Source: Brevundimonas naejangsanensis DSM 23858
Lineage (GTDB): Bacteria > Pseudomonadota > Alphaproteobacteria > Caulobacterales > Caulobacteraceae
Direction: 5' to 3'
NCBI RefSeq assembly: GCF_000421705.1
Contig: NZ_ATXN01000005.1
Span: 186,001 to 250,000, forward strand
DNA: 64,000 nucleotides
Shown here: piece after piece, positions 18,979 through 29,721 of the stretch
How positions within the stretch are numbered: position 1 is the first letter of the stretch
Layout of the letters: every line of letters starts with the position of its first letter
The notes under the pieces: generated by a model
The model's database searches: none
Told to the model about the DNA's origin: nothing
The model's input: only the letters and a program-made list of their open reading frames with translations
Program-made: the position numbers and the translations under genes

Positions 18979-19089
18979 ATCTCCTACCTGCTGGGCCACC
19001 GGCTCAAGGGCGAGCGGCGTTCACAGGTGGATTCTACATAACCAACGGAAAACGCAAAGAAACTCTAGGTGTGTTTGCTACCCAATGCC

Positions 19090-19099
19090 GCGCAGCGAC
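19090..19099. repeat. Right target-site duplication
   Basis: GCGCAGCGAC, identical to 17287-17296, follows the right inverted repeat and leads into CGGGTGGGGAG, the expected continuation of the interrupted REP repeat. Confidence 0.85.
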
Positions 19100-19210
19100 C
19101 GGGTGGGGAGAGGGCCTGATGATCAGGAGCTGGCGCTTGAATGGCCATGCCGCCCCCACCCGACCTCGGCCTTACGGCCTCAGCCACCCTCCCCATAAAG
19201 GGGAGGGAGA
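19100..19210. repeat. Right half of split REP-like repeat (family B)
   Basis: Begins CGGGTGGGGAGAGG and ends with the arm 19184-19210, which differs by a single base from the right arm of the intact copy at 40744-40770. Together with 17258-17296 it reconstructs one family B element. Confidence 0.8.
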
Positions 19211-19224
19211 GGGATGTTCGCCAT

Positions 19225-19252
19225 TGTTGAAATCGGTCTGAACGCCTATCTT
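19225..19252 (+). promoter_or_regulatory. Candidate promoter of the 6S RNA
   Basis: TGTTGA (19225-19230) and TATCTT (19247-19252) are 16 bp apart. The base at which the RNA closing stem begins (19259) is 7 bp after the -10 element, the expected start site. Confidence 0.4.
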
Positions 19253-19258
19253 GCTTGA

Positions 19259-19438
19259 TGGCGGGTCCTGCTGCGGCTCACGTCGAAGACAACATATCCT
19301 TCTGACCTTAATTCACTCATAGGGATCTGTCCCTGTCCGGGCTCGAGGGCCTGGGCATACGGAGCCCACCTGGCTACCCAGGTCGAGAGGATTTAAACGT
19401 TCTTCACGGCTCACGCGGCGCCGCCAACCTGTTTTTTT
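19259..19438 (+). ncRNA. ssrS: 6S RNA candidate
   Basis: About 180 nt with a long-hairpin architecture. TGGCGG (19259-19264) pairs with CCGCCA (19421-19426), and GCTGC (19270-19274) pairs with GCGGC (19415-19419) across a bulge. Centrally GGGCTC (19339-19344) pairs with GAGCCC (19362-19367), containing the TACGGAGCCCACCTGG block that I associate with alphaproteobacterial 6S RNA. A run of seven T (19432-19438) ends the transcript. Position between zapA and 5-formyl-THF cyclo-ligase is the classic ssrS location. 6S RNA binds sigma-70 holoenzyme by mimicking an open promoter. A covariance-model hit would confirm it. Confidence 0.75.
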
Positions 19439-19440
19439 AG

Positions 19441-19527
19441 TGCGCTACGCTCGGCCCGCGGGGCCTCGCTGCTTGAGCGTGTTCTGTGCGCTAACGCTCG
19501 CCGCGCGGCGGCTCGCTGATTGAGCGC
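19441..19527. repeat. Two divergent copies of short repeat family C
   Basis: Copies at 19441-19479 and 19487-19527 both begin TGCGCTA, continue ACGCTCG or CGCTCGG with a GC-rich palindromic middle, and end GCTGCTTGAGCG or GCTGATTGAGCG. The reverse complement matches the tandem units at 52297-52361 at both ends. They lie between the 6S RNA and 5-FCL. Confidence 0.6.
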
Positions 19528-19563
19528 GTTTGTGCGCGCATTTCTTCTCCTGCCTCTTCGCCT

Positions 19564-19673
19564 GCCGTCATCCTCGGGCTTGACCCGAGGATCGGGTTGG
19601 GCGACCGCTCGGCTTGTCCGGCCTAGAGCGCGCGGGCGGGCTCGATCCTCCAGGCAAGTCCGAGGATGACGGC
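19564..19673. repeat. REP-like inverted repeat, family A, degenerate copy
   Basis: The left arm (19564-19594) is identical to the arm at 3350-3380. The right arm (19643-19673) carries several changes (CCAGGCAAGTCC instead of the regular palindrome). It lies just before 5-FCL. Confidence 0.75.
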
Positions 19674-19688
19674 GGAAGGTGAAGCGTG

Positions 19689-20234
19689 ATGACCTCCAAA
19701 CACGAACTCCGCGCCTCCATGCGCGCCCTGCGCAAGCGTCTGGCCGAGGCTGACCCAGAGGCCGCCGAGCGCGCTGCGGGCCATGCCGACGCCCTGCCGT
19801 CCGGCGAAACGGTCGCCCTGTATCGCGCCATGGGATCAGAGCTGGATACCGACGCCCTCGCCAATGTCCTGCATCAGTCGGGGCGCCGCCTGTGCCTGCC
19901 GGTGGTGCTGGAGCGCGACGCGGCCATGATCTTCCGCGCCTGGACCCCGGGCGAGCCGCTGGAGCTGGACGCCGCCGGATGCCCGGCGCCCCTGCCGCTG
20001 GGCGAGGTGGTGACGCCGGACCTCATCCTGACGCCCCTGCTGGCCTTCGACGGTCACGGCGGCCGGTTGGGGCAGGGCGGCGGCTACTACGACCGGACCT
20101 TCGCAGTTTTGCCAGACGCCCGGCGGATCGGCTTCGCCTATGCCGGACAGCAGGTCGAGCCGCTTGATCTGGAGCCGCACGATATCCGCCTGCATGGCGT
20201 TTTGACCGAGACCGGCTATAGAGCGGTCCCATGA
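19689..20234 (+). CDS. ygfA: 5-formyltetrahydrofolate cyclo-ligase
   Basis: 181 aa from ATG 19689 (a GTG immediately before it is possible). Converts 5-formyl-THF to 5,10-methenyl-THF with ATP. The N-terminal K-H-E-LRASMRALRKRL substrate/ATP region and the GRLGQGGGYYDRTF signature (about residues 122-135) are clear. The family is usually linked to ssrS, as here. The stop overlaps the ATG of the next gene (ATGA at 20231-20234). Confidence 0.92.
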   Translation: MTSKHELRASMRALRKRLAEADPEAAERAAGHADALPSGETVALYRAMGSELDTDALANVLHQSGRRLCLPVVLERDAAMIFRAWTPGEPLELDAAGCPAPLPLGEVVTPDLILTPLLAFDGHGGRLGQGGGYYDRTFAVLPDARRIGFAYAGQQVEPLDLEPHDIRLHGVLTETGYRAVP

Positions 20235-21052
20235 GATTGGCGTTTTTCGGTGATGTGGTCGGCAAGTCCGGGCGCGATGGGCTTTCGGATCATCTTCCGG
20301 GACTGAGGCGCGACCTCAAGCTCGACTTCGTGGTGGTCAATGCCGAGAACGCGGCGGGCGGTTTCGGCATCACCGAGAACACGGCGAACGACATCTTCAA
20401 CGCCGGGGCCGATGTCCTGACGCTGGGCAACCACAGCTGGGATCAGCGCGAGGCCCTGACCTATATCGTGCGCGAGCCGCGCCTGATCCGCCCGGCCAAC
20501 TATCCGCGTCTGATGGACGCGCCGGGGCGCGGCGCCGACGTCTTCGTCACGCCGGACGGCCGCCGCGTGCTGGTCATCAACGTGCTGGGCCGCGTCCACA
20601 TGGACCCGATGGACGACCCGTTCAGCGCCGTCGAGCGCGAGCTTGAGGCTGCGCCTCTGGGCGTCGTCGCCGACGCCGTCATCGTCGACATGCACGCCGA
20701 GGCGACCAGCGAGAAGATGGGCATGGGCCACTTCTGCGATGGCCGCGCCAGCCTTGTAGTCGGCACCCACACTCACGTCCCGACTGCTGACGCGCAGATC
20801 CTGCCCGGCGGCACTGCCTATCAGACCGACGCGGGCGGCTGCTGCGACTACGACTCCGTCATCGGCAACGACAAGGAAGAGCCGCTGCGGCGCTTCACCA
20901 CCCGGCTGTCGGGCGGGCGCTACACCCCCGCCAGCGGCCCGGCCACCATCTGCGGCGTCTTCGTCGAGACCGACGACCGCACCGGCCTCGCCAAGCGGGT
21001 CGAGCCGATCCGCGTCGGCGGCCGCCTCAGCCAGGCGATTCCTCAGGCCTGA
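20231..21052 (+). CDS. ymdB: YmdB-family metallophosphoesterase
   Basis: 273 aa, TIGR00282-type binuclear metallophosphoesterase. Metal-site motifs run in order: FFGDVVGKSGRDGL (residues 5-18), VNAENAAGGFGI (about 37-48), LTLGNHSWD (about 65-73), DMHAEATSEKMGMG (about 155-168) and VGTHTHVPTAD (about 178-188). The Bacillus homologue hydrolyses 2',3'-cyclic AMP and affects development; the substrate here is unproven. It is translationally coupled to 5-FCL. Confidence 0.9.
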   Translation: MRLAFFGDVVGKSGRDGLSDHLPGLRRDLKLDFVVVNAENAAGGFGITENTANDIFNAGADVLTLGNHSWDQREALTYIVREPRLIRPANYPRLMDAPGRGADVFVTPDGRRVLVINVLGRVHMDPMDDPFSAVERELEAAPLGVVADAVIVDMHAEATSEKMGMGHFCDGRASLVVGTHTHVPTADAQILPGGTAYQTDAGGCCDYDSVIGNDKEEPLRRFTTRLSGGRYTPASGPATICGVFVETDDRTGLAKRVEPIRVGGRLSQAIPQA

Positions 21053-21055
21053 CGG

Positions 21056-22120
21056 TTACAAGCGCTTGGCCTGAACCAGGCGCTCGCGCAGGCTGTGCAA
21101 CTGGGCGGCGCGATGTTCGGGGGTGTGGGTCGCGCTCACATAGGCTTGCGCCGCGAGAGCCAGACTGAGGCGACGCGCGGGATCGGCGATCAGATCGTCG
21201 ATCGCACGGTTCAGGCCGCTGGGCGTCAGATCATCGACATAGACGGCGTGCGGGCCGCTGGCTTCGCGCAGACCACCGCGCCCGGATGAGATCAGCGTCG
21301 CGCCCGCCGCATGGGCCTCCAGCGCGGTCAGGCCCAGAGGCTCGGCCCAGACCGAGGGCGTCAGGGCGATGGCCGCCCGCTGCATCTCGGCGCGCACCTG
21401 CGCCAGCGGCGCCGAATTCAGCACACGCACCCGCTCGCCGAACCGCTCCAGCGGCGCAATGTGAGGCGCGGCCCACGCTGCGTGTCTGTCCCAGTCGTTC
21501 AGCATCAGCACGGCGCGCCAGCCGGGATGGCGCTCCAGTACGGCGGGCAGGGCGGCGCAGATCAGATCCACGCCCTTTTCCGGCATGGCGCGACCGGCGA
21601 AGGCGATCACCGGCTCGCGCTGGTCTGTCGGGCCGCGCCACAGCTCCACGTCGATCGGGTTGGGCACAGCGAAGGCCTTGGCTTCCAGTCGGGCGAAGTC
21701 CTTCAGGAAATCACGCCGCGCCGCCTCACTGACGAAGATCAGGCCGTCCATCCGGTCATAGCGCCGCTCATAGCGCCATCGGTCGATGAGATGGCGCGGC
21801 GGCTTCACCGCATTGTGGCGATACAGGGTGATGGCCGCGTTCGGGAAATGCGGGGCCAGCGCCACGGCCTGCTGCGTCTGCTGATGGAATTCGATGACGT
21901 CGGGGCGATAGTCGGTCAGCGCCTGACGCAGGGCCTTCAGCCGGTTCGCGGCGGGCAGGGTCTGCACCGGCAGGCCGCCGTGATCCTGAGCGCCTTCGCA
22001 GCAGAAGATGCGGACCTCGCCGCTGTCCGCCTGCGCCAGGGTGCGCGCCACCGTCTCCATCGAGTTCGGCTGATGCAGGTCGAAGTGCGCGCCGACAGGC
22101 ATGACGACGGCGGTTCTCAT
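21056..22120 (-). CDS. Glycosyltransferase family 4 protein
   Basis: 354 aa, GT-B fold. The N-terminal half carries IEFHQQTQQAVALAPHFPNAAITLYRHN; the C-terminal nucleotide-sugar half begins with VIAFAGRAMPEKGVDLICAALP and continues with LNSAPLAQVRAEMQRAAIALTPSVWAEPLGLTALEAHAAGATLISS in segments, including the E-x7-E motif typical of GT4. It has no membrane segment. Sugar donor and acceptor are unknown; cell-surface polysaccharide or lipid glycosylation is usual for the family. It converges with ymdB and lies 28 bp downstream of a lipoprotein gene on its own strand. Confidence 0.85.
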   Translation of the reverse strand: MRTAVVMPVGAHFDLHQPNSMETVARTLAQADSGEVRIFCCEGAQDHGGLPVQTLPAANRLKALRQALTDYRPDVIEFHQQTQQAVALAPHFPNAAITLYRHNAVKPPRHLIDRWRYERRYDRMDGLIFVSEAARRDFLKDFARLEAKAFAVPNPIDVELWRGPTDQREPVIAFAGRAMPEKGVDLICAALPAVLERHPGWRAVLMLNDWDRHAAWAAPHIAPLERFGERVRVLNSAPLAQVRAEMQRAAIALTPSVWAEPLGLTALEAHAAGATLISSGRGGLREASGPHAVYVDDLTPSGLNRAIDDLIADPARRLSLALAAQAYVSATHTPEHRAAQLHSLRERLVQAKRL

Positions 22121-22148
22121 GCCTGTGCGTTTCCGGTCAGTCGGGGGT

Positions 22149-22522
22149 TCAGTTGGCGTCTTTGGCGGCGGCGCGGGCTTCCAGCGCGCGCAGGCTGGCT
22201 TCTTCGGCCTTCAGGTCTTCGGTCAGTTGGGCCTTGAGCGCCGGATCGGCGATGGCGGCCAAGGCGGCGCGCGTCTCCTGCACCGCCTGGCGTCGTGCGG
22301 CGATCAGGCGCGACAGTTCGTCCGCCTCGTGCAGGGCCGGGCCGGAGGCGGTCGGGCGACGGATCGCCTGCGCCTCCTCTTCTTCGGTGGTCTTCAGCGC
22401 GGCGGCCTGCCGGGCGGCCGCCGCGTCGCGCAGGGCATGCTGGACCGGATCGCCGCCCTCGAACTCGCAGGCCGACAGCAGGGCGGCGCCCGCAACGACG
22501 AGGATGAGGGCGCCGCTGCGCA

Positions 22523-22523
<1 letters not shown>
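22149..22523 (-). CDS. Small lipoprotein with coiled-coil domain
   Basis: 124 aa. The signal peptide MRSGALILVVAGAALLSAC ends in a lipobox (LSAC, Cys19), so it should be lipid-anchored; Glu after the Cys (residue 20) favours outer-membrane sorting. The rest is alanine- and glutamate-rich helix, probably coiled coil. The ATG overlaps the purL TGA (TGATG at 22521-22525). Function unknown; coupling to purL may be only for expression. Confidence 0.75.
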
Positions 22524-24733
<2,210 letters not shown>

Positions 24734-24774
24734 GGGCGGGCCTTCTAGCCCTCTCCGAGGCGTCTGTCAGCCCG

Positions 24775-25569
24775 TCACCGGCGTTCGACGCCGCGTCTCA
24801 AACCGAAGACGATGATGACCCCCGCCACCACCAGCGCGAACGCCGCCGCCAGGGCCGTAAAGGCCAGCACCGGCTTGACCTCCTGCTCGGCCACAAAGGC
24901 CCCGACCAGACCCCAGGCGATCGGCAGAGGATAGGCCAGTGTCCGCAGCGCCCAGGTCACGCCGATCCCGACAAGGGTGGTGACGACCACGGCCAACACG
25001 GCCCAGCCGGTCGGCGACAGGGCGGCGGGCAGGGCCTCGAACGCGGTGGCCACGGTGATCAGGTTCAGGGGCGCCGCGACGGTCAGCCACCCCGCCAGCG
25101 CCGCCAGCGGCCAGATCACGAACCACAGGTCGCGCTCCATCGCCCCGGTCGCGCGGATCGTGCGCGCGCTGGCCAACATCGGCAGCAGCAGGGCCAGGAG
25201 CGAGGCGAAGATGACGATGACGCTGGCCGCCTTCAGGTTCAGCGCCGCCATCACGATCCAGAAGCCGATGCCGAAAAACGCGACGACCGAAGGCCAGCCC
25301 ATGCGGTTTATCAACACGCTCTCGCCCGTCTGGGGCAGAGCCTGACGCCCAGCGTAGATCAGCAGGCCCAGATACAGCAGGCTCCAGATCGAGAAGGCGT
25401 AACCGGCCACGCGCAGCGTCTGGTTTCCATCGGCGGCGAACTCGGCCTGGCTCAGGCCGAAACCGCCCAGCATCTGAACCAGCGGCACGACGACCGCGAA
25501 GACGGCGGCGGCCAGCACCGCCAGGCGGCGCGTCTGCTGGGCGGGGGTGGGACGTTCGATGGCGGTCAT
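24775..25569 (-). CDS. Polytopic membrane protein, TspO/MBR-like
   Basis: 264 aa from ATG 25569 (MTAIERPTPAQQTRR); a longer frame to 25614 is less likely. Seven or eight hydrophobic helices span residues about 14 to 255. VAGYAFSIWSLLYLGLLIYAG resembles tryptophan-rich sensory (TspO-type) proteins, but the protein is nearly twice the length of typical TspO (about 160 aa), so the assignment is tentative. It lies 41 bp downstream of purL's start region on the same strand. Ligand unknown. Confidence 0.65.
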   Translation of the reverse strand: MTAIERPTPAQQTRRLAVLAAAVFAVVVPLVQMLGGFGLSQAEFAADGNQTLRVAGYAFSIWSLLYLGLLIYAGRQALPQTGESVLINRMGWPSVVAFFGIGFWIVMAALNLKAASVIVIFASLLALLLPMLASARTIRATGAMERDLWFVIWPLAALAGWLTVAAPLNLITVATAFEALPAALSPTGWAVLAVVVTTLVGIGVTWALRTLAYPLPIAWGLVGAFVAEQEVKPVLAFTALAAAFALVVAGVIIVFGLRRGVERR

Positions 25570-25687
25570 GCGTCTCTCCGGCTGAGCTTCGCCGTATCTA
25601 CGCGCCGGGACCAAGAAGGTTCATCGGCCGATGGAACCGCGGCCGGGCCTCCCGCCTTGCTTTCAGGCCATTGAGAAGGAGGCCGCC

Positions 25688-25924
25688 ATGACCGACCCGA
25701 AACAACCGGACCCTATCGAACAGACGCTCGAGGAGGAGGTCGAGACCAACCGCGCCCTGGAGCAGGGCCTGGGCGTCGGCGCTCGCGAACTGGCCGCCAT
25801 CCATGAATCCGGCGCCGAGGGCACGCTGGAGCGCGTCGATGAGGACGGCGAACCGGTCGAGGAAGAGGTCGAAGTCGGCGACGCCGGCCGCAGCGCCAGC
25901 GTCCTGGATCGCAAGGACGGCTGA
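25688..25924 (+). CDS. Small acidic protein of unknown function
   Basis: 78 aa from ATG 25688, preceded by AGAAGGAGG. Highly acidic (TLEEEVETNRALEQG, VEEEVEVGD), without cysteines or membrane segment, ending SASVLDRKDG. The strong ribosome-binding site supports expression. It stands 40 bp upstream of the TPR-hydroxylase gene on the same strand. No family recognised. Confidence 0.6.
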   Translation: MTDPKQPDPIEQTLEEEVETNRALEQGLGVGARELAAIHESGAEGTLERVDEDGEPVEEEVEVGDAGRSASVLDRKDG

Positions 25925-25964
25925 GGCGCTTGACCGTCGGGACGCAGGGCGGTTCCATCGGTCC

Positions 25965-27059
25965 ATGACCGACGTTCGCTCCCACGATCCACGACCTCAG
26001 ATCGACGCCCTCATCCGTGAGGCGCGGCAGGCGCGCGAACGGTCGGATGCAGCCGCTCTGGCGGCGGCGGCCGACGCCGTGCTGCGGATCAACCCGCGCG
26101 AGCCGCGCGCCTTGGTGTTCAAGGGGGACGCCCTCAGCGCCCAGGGGGATCATCGCTCGGCCATGAGCTTCTACGGCGCCGCCCTGGCTCAGGGTCGGGC
26201 GATCGCCGCCCCGCCGCCGGACCTGCGGGCGGAACTGCAACACGCGGCCGCCGCCCAGGCCGAGGGCGCGCGCCTCTTCGAGCAGGGCCTGCGCGACGGG
26301 CTGGCCAGGCGCGGCTTCGACCCGGCGACCTCCAGTTCGCGCTTCGCCGCCTCTCTGGACCTGATGACGGGCAGGCGGCGGCTCTATTATCAGCAGCCCA
26401 AATTCTACATGTTCCCCGGCCTGCCGCAGATCGAGTTCCAGCCGCGCGAGACCGTCGCCTGGCTGGCCGAGATCGAGGCGGCGGCGCCCGCCATCCGCGC
26501 CGAACTGGACGCCATCCTGTCCGAACCGGCGCTGTTCGCACCCTATATCGAGGATCGGGCCAACCGGCCCCGGAACGATCAGGCAGGGCTGCTGGGCAAT
26601 GACGCCTGGAGCGCGGTCTTCCTGTGGAAGGACGGGGTCGAGGTTCCTGAGATCGCGGAGCGCTGTCCGCAGACGATGAAGGCGCTGGCGGCGGCGCCTC
26701 TGTGCCGCATTCCCGGCCGCTCGCCGTCGATCCTGTTCTCGAAGCTGCAGGCGGGCGCGACGATCCCGCCCCATCATGGCCTGATCAACACGCGGCTGAT
26801 CTGTCACCTGCCGTTGGTCGTGCCGCCGGATTGCTGGTTCCGCGTCGGCGGCGAGGAACGCCAGTGGAGGGTGGCCGAGGCCTGGGCTTTCGACGACACC
26901 ATCGAGCACGAGGCTGCCAACGACAGCGACCAGGACCGCACCATCCTGATCTTCGATGTCTGGAAGCCCGAGATCACCGCCGAGGAGAAGGACCTGATCC
27001 GCGCCCTGTTCGCCACGATCGACGCCAGCGGCTCAGGCGCGCCCAAGCTGGGCGTTTAA
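25965..27059 (+). CDS. TPR/aspartyl-asparaginyl beta-hydroxylase fusion
   Basis: 364 aa from ATG 25965. Residues about 12-90 form tetratricopeptide-like helices ([34 protein letters not shown]). The C-terminal part is an aspartyl/asparaginyl beta-hydroxylase domain (PF05118-like): [17 protein letters not shown] supplies the iron-binding His, [24 protein letters not shown] the second part of the double-stranded beta-helix, and [13 protein letters not shown] ends it. It should be a 2-oxoglutarate/Fe(II) oxygenase; the substrate is unknown. It converges with purQ, overlapping by 4 bp. Confidence 0.82.
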   Translation: MTDVRSHDPRPQIDALIREARQARERSDAAALAAAADAVLRINPREPRALVFKGDALSAQGDHRSAMSFYGAALAQGRAIAAPPPDLRAELQHAAAAQAEGARLFEQGLRDGLARRGFDPATSSSRFAASLDLMTGRRRLYYQQPKFYMFPGLPQIEFQPRETVAWLAEIEAAAPAIRAELDAILSEPALFAPYIEDRANRPRNDQAGLLGNDAWSAVFLWKDGVEVPEIAERCPQTMKALAAAPLCRIPGRSPSILFSKLQAGATIPPHHGLINTRLICHLPLVVPPDCWFRVGGEERQWRVAEAWAFDDTIEHEAANDSDQDRTILIFDVWKPEITAEEKDLIRALFATIDASGSGAPKLGV

Positions 27060-27718
27060 ACCGCCGCGTAGATGCTCTGGAACAGGATGGCGCCGTCGGC
27101 GCTGCCCAGTTCGGCTTCGAACGCACGGTCCGGGTGGGGCATCATGCCCAACACATTGCCGCGCTCGTTCTGCAGGCCCGCGATGTCGCCGACCGAGCCG
27201 TTGGGGTTGTCGACGTAGCGGAAGACGACCTGACCCTCGCCCTCGATGCGCTTCAGCGTTTCTTCGTCGGCGTAATAGTTCCCGTCAGCGTTGCCCTGGG
27301 TCATGACAATCTCGCGCTGCCCCTGATAGCCCGAGGTGAAGCGGGTCTGGGCGTTGGCGACGGTGATGCTGATGGGCTTGCAGATGTATTTCAGGCTACT
27401 GTTGCGCATCAGGGCGCCCGGCAGCATCCCGGCTTCGCACAGGACCTGGAAGCCGTTGCAGATGCCGACCACGGTGACGCCGTCGTCGGCGGCCTTCTTG
27501 ACCGCCTGCATGATCGGGGCCTGGGCCGCCATCGCGCCGCAGCGCAGATAGTCGCCATAGGAGAAGCCGCCCGGCAGCACGATCAGATCGAGGCCCTTGG
27601 GCAGTTCGGTCTCGGCGTGCCAGACCATCTGGACCTGTTCGCCAGTGGAACGTTCGACGGCGACCTTGCAGTCGCGATCGCAGTTGGAACCGGGGAATAC
27701 AATGACGGCTGCGCTCAT
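27056..27718 (-). CDS. purQ: Phosphoribosylformylglycinamidine synthase, glutaminase subunit
   Basis: 220 aa from ATG 27718 ([16 protein letters not shown]). Class I amidotransferase that releases ammonia for PurL. The nucleophile lies in [19 protein letters not shown] (Cys around residue 86) with the [17 protein letters not shown] oxyanion region before it. [10 protein letters not shown] near the end supplies the catalytic His. Length matches single-domain PurQ. The frame upstream to 27736 is spurious. Confidence 0.96.
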   Translation of the reverse strand: MSAAVIVFPGSNCDRDCKVAVERSTGEQVQMVWHAETELPKGLDLIVLPGGFSYGDYLRCGAMAAQAPIMQAVKKAADDGVTVVGICNGFQVLCEAGMLPGALMRNSSLKYICKPISITVANAQTRFTSGYQGQREIVMTQGNADGNYYADEETLKRIEGEGQVVFRYVDNPNGSVGDIAGLQNERGNVLGMMPHPDRAFEAELGSADGAILFQSIYAAV

Positions 27719-27751
27719 GGCCGGGCCTCCTAGCACCCTTCGTGACGAATG

Positions 27752-28996
27752 TCAGGCGTCGCTTTGCGGCGCCTTGCGGCCCGTCGCCCAGGCGACGACC
27801 CAGACCGCGAAACCGCCCAGCGACAGGGCGACGCCGACCCAGCCGGTCGAGGTCCAGCCCCAGCCCGCCGCCACCGCCATGCCGCCCAGCAGGGGGCCGA
27901 TGGCGTTGGCGGTGTTGAAGGCTGAGTGGTTCAGGGCGGCGGCCAGAGTCTGGGCGTCGCCGGCCACGTCCATCAGCCGGGTCTGCAGCACCGAGCCCAG
28001 CCCGCCGCCGCCGCCGATCAGCAGCACGACGATCATCACCGCCCACAGATGGGGCGCGGCGAAGGGATACAGCGCCAGCGCCGCCGCGCTCCACAGCAAC
28101 AGGCCGCCCGCCGCCGCCATGCCGAAGCGGTCGGCGGCCCAGGCGCCCAGCAGATTGCCCGCCATCATGCCCAGGCCGAACAGGGCGAAGACCCAGGGCA
28201 GGACCTCCGGCCCTACGCCCGTCACCGCCTTCAGCGTCGAGGCCAGATAGGCGTAGACCGCGAACATGCCGCCGAAGCCGACGGCGCCCACGCCCAGCGT
28301 CAGCCACACCTGACCGCGCTTCAGGGCCCCCAGTTCGCGCCAGGGGCTGGCGTCAGGGTGGGCCGGATCGCGCGGCGCGAACAGAGCGACCAGCGCCATG
28401 GTCAGCACCGCCAGAACACTGACGATGGCGAAGGTCCAGCGCCAGCCGAAATGGTGGCTGACGGCGTTGGCGACTGGCACTCCGATCACCGTGGCGACGG
28501 TCAGGCCCAGCAGGATGGTCGAGACGGCGCGGGTCCTCAGCCGCAGCGGAACCAGCGACGCCGCCACCAGCGCCGCCACGCCGAAATAGGCGCCATGCGG
28601 AATGCCGCTGAGGAAGCGGAAGGCCAGCATCCACTCATAGGTCGGGGCGATGGCGCTCAGGGCGTTGCCGACGGCGAACAGGGCCATGAAGCCGATCAGC
28701 AGCAGCCAGCGCGGCAGGCGCGCGCCCAACACGGCCAGAATCGGCGCCCCGATCACCACGCCCGCGGCATAGGCGCTGATGACATGACCGGCTTTCGGCT
28801 CGCTGACGCCCAGTCCCGCCGCGAAATCGGGCAGGACGCTCATGGCGGCGAACTCGGTCACGCCGATGGCGAAGCCGCCCATGGCCAGCGCCAGCAGCAC
28901 CAGCGCCGCCTTCCCCGGTTCCGCCACGCGCTCGATCCCACTGTCCGGCGCAGCGCAGGCGGGATTGTCGATGCAGGGAGCGTCGGCAGGGGGCAT
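27752..28996 (-). CDS. MFS transporter, arabinose-efflux (AraJ) type
   Basis: 414 aa with 12 hydrophobic segments and a hydrophilic N-terminal tail of about 28 residues holding two Cys. The first helices read LVLLALAMGGFAIGVTEFAAMSVLPDFAAGLG, and the loop between helices 2 and 3 has ILAVLGARLPRW, the family's conserved basic motif. AraJ-like carriers export sugars, drugs or metabolites by proton exchange; substrate cannot be inferred. It lies 34 bp upstream of purQ's start on the same strand, but purQ has its own leader. Confidence 0.82.
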   Translation of the reverse strand: MPPADAPCIDNPACAAPDSGIERVAEPGKAALVLLALAMGGFAIGVTEFAAMSVLPDFAAGLGVSEPKAGHVISAYAAGVVIGAPILAVLGARLPRWLLLIGFMALFAVGNALSAIAPTYEWMLAFRFLSGIPHGAYFGVAALVAASLVPLRLRTRAVSTILLGLTVATVIGVPVANAVSHHFGWRWTFAIVSVLAVLTMALVALFAPRDPAHPDASPWRELGALKRGQVWLTLGVGAVGFGGMFAVYAYLASTLKAVTGVGPEVLPWVFALFGLGMMAGNLLGAWAADRFGMAAAGGLLLWSAAALALYPFAAPHLWAVMIVVLLIGGGGGLGSVLQTRLMDVAGDAQTLAAALNHSAFNTANAIGPLLGGMAVAAGWGWTSTGWVGVALSLGGFAVWVVAWATGRKAPQSDA

Positions 28997-29114
28997 GGAG
29001 TGTCGCGATGCAGCAGGGAGAGGTTGCGCTGCAAAATAGGGACGCCGCCCAGGGCATCAACCGGGGCGGCGTCACAGAGACGATCACGCTTTGTGTCGAG
29101 GTCTCAGCCGAGGC

Positions 29115-29597
29115 TCAGCCCCGGTTTTCGTAGGCCGCCGTGATCGACGCCTTGGCCAGGGTGTGGAAATGCAGGTTGAAGCCGAAGACGGCGCCCGAGT
29201 TGTCCTCGGTCACATCCAGCCGCTCCACGTCGACGGCGAAGACGGTGAAGATGTAGCGATGCGGGCCGTGGCCGGGGGGCGGGGCGGCGCCGCCGAAGCC
29301 CGGCTCGCCATAGTCGGTGCGGCCCTGAACGGCGCCTTCAGGCAGCCCAGCGCCGCCGACGGCGCCCGCGCCTGCGGCCAGTTCGGTGACATCGGCGGGC
29401 AGGTTGGCGACCGTCCAGTGCCAGAAGCCCGAACCCGTCGGGGCGTCGGGGTCATAGCAGGTGACGGCGAAGCTCCTGGTTCCTTCCGGAGCGCCGGACC
29501 AAGACAGTTGCGGCGAGGTGTTTCCGAACGCCTTGACCTGGGCGTCGGGCAGGACGCCTCCGTCGGAAAAATCGGTCGAAGTGACGGTGAAGCTCAT
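29115..29597 (-). CDS. ybhB: YbhB/YbcL family PEBP-like protein
   Basis: 160 aa. Phosphatidylethanolamine-binding (Raf-kinase-inhibitor-like) fold: LSWSGAPEGTRSFAVTCYDPDAPTGSGFWHWTVANLPADV holds the ligand-pocket DPD and the WHW turn, and GPHRYIFTVFAVD the strand with conserved His. No signal peptide. The bacterial role is undetermined. The stretch between it and the MFS gene (about 118 bp) carries no feature I can name. Confidence 0.9.
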   Translation of the reverse strand: MSFTVTSTDFSDGGVLPDAQVKAFGNTSPQLSWSGAPEGTRSFAVTCYDPDAPTGSGFWHWTVANLPADVTELAAGAGAVGGAGLPEGAVQGRTDYGEPGFGGAAPPPGHGPHRYIFTVFAVDVERLDVTEDNSGAVFGFNLHFHTLAKASITAAYENRG

Positions 29598-29721
29598 GGC
29601 GGCGCTCTCCCTTAGGCGGCGAATTCGATCTTTGAGCTAACGGAAGACTCGCCACGGACGTTGCGTCGCGACATTCTGTCCCTAGCTAAGGTCAAGCTGT
29701 CTTGATGAGCGGAGGAACGGG

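Larger units (their letters stand above)
17297..19089. mobile_element. 1.8-kb transposable element without transposase
   Basis: The ends 17297-17320 and 19066-19089 are perfect 24-bp inverted repeats beginning GGCATTGGGTAGCAAACACA. They are flanked by a 10-bp direct repeat, and removing the element plus one repeat restores a continuous family B REP sequence, so insertion is directly supported. Inside are five small ORFs: a 147-codon frame, an hsdM fragment, an 85-codon frame, and an overlapping 155- plus 58-codon pair. None is a transposase or integrase, so the element is non-autonomous, moved by an enzyme acting in trans, or uses unrecognised proteins. Base composition inside is visibly more AT-rich than in the flanking genes. 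Confidence 0.88.

Noticed and set aside
17297..19089. Integron or prophage fragment
   Set aside because: No integrase, attC-like site or phage structural gene; the ends are classic transposon inverted repeats with a target duplication.
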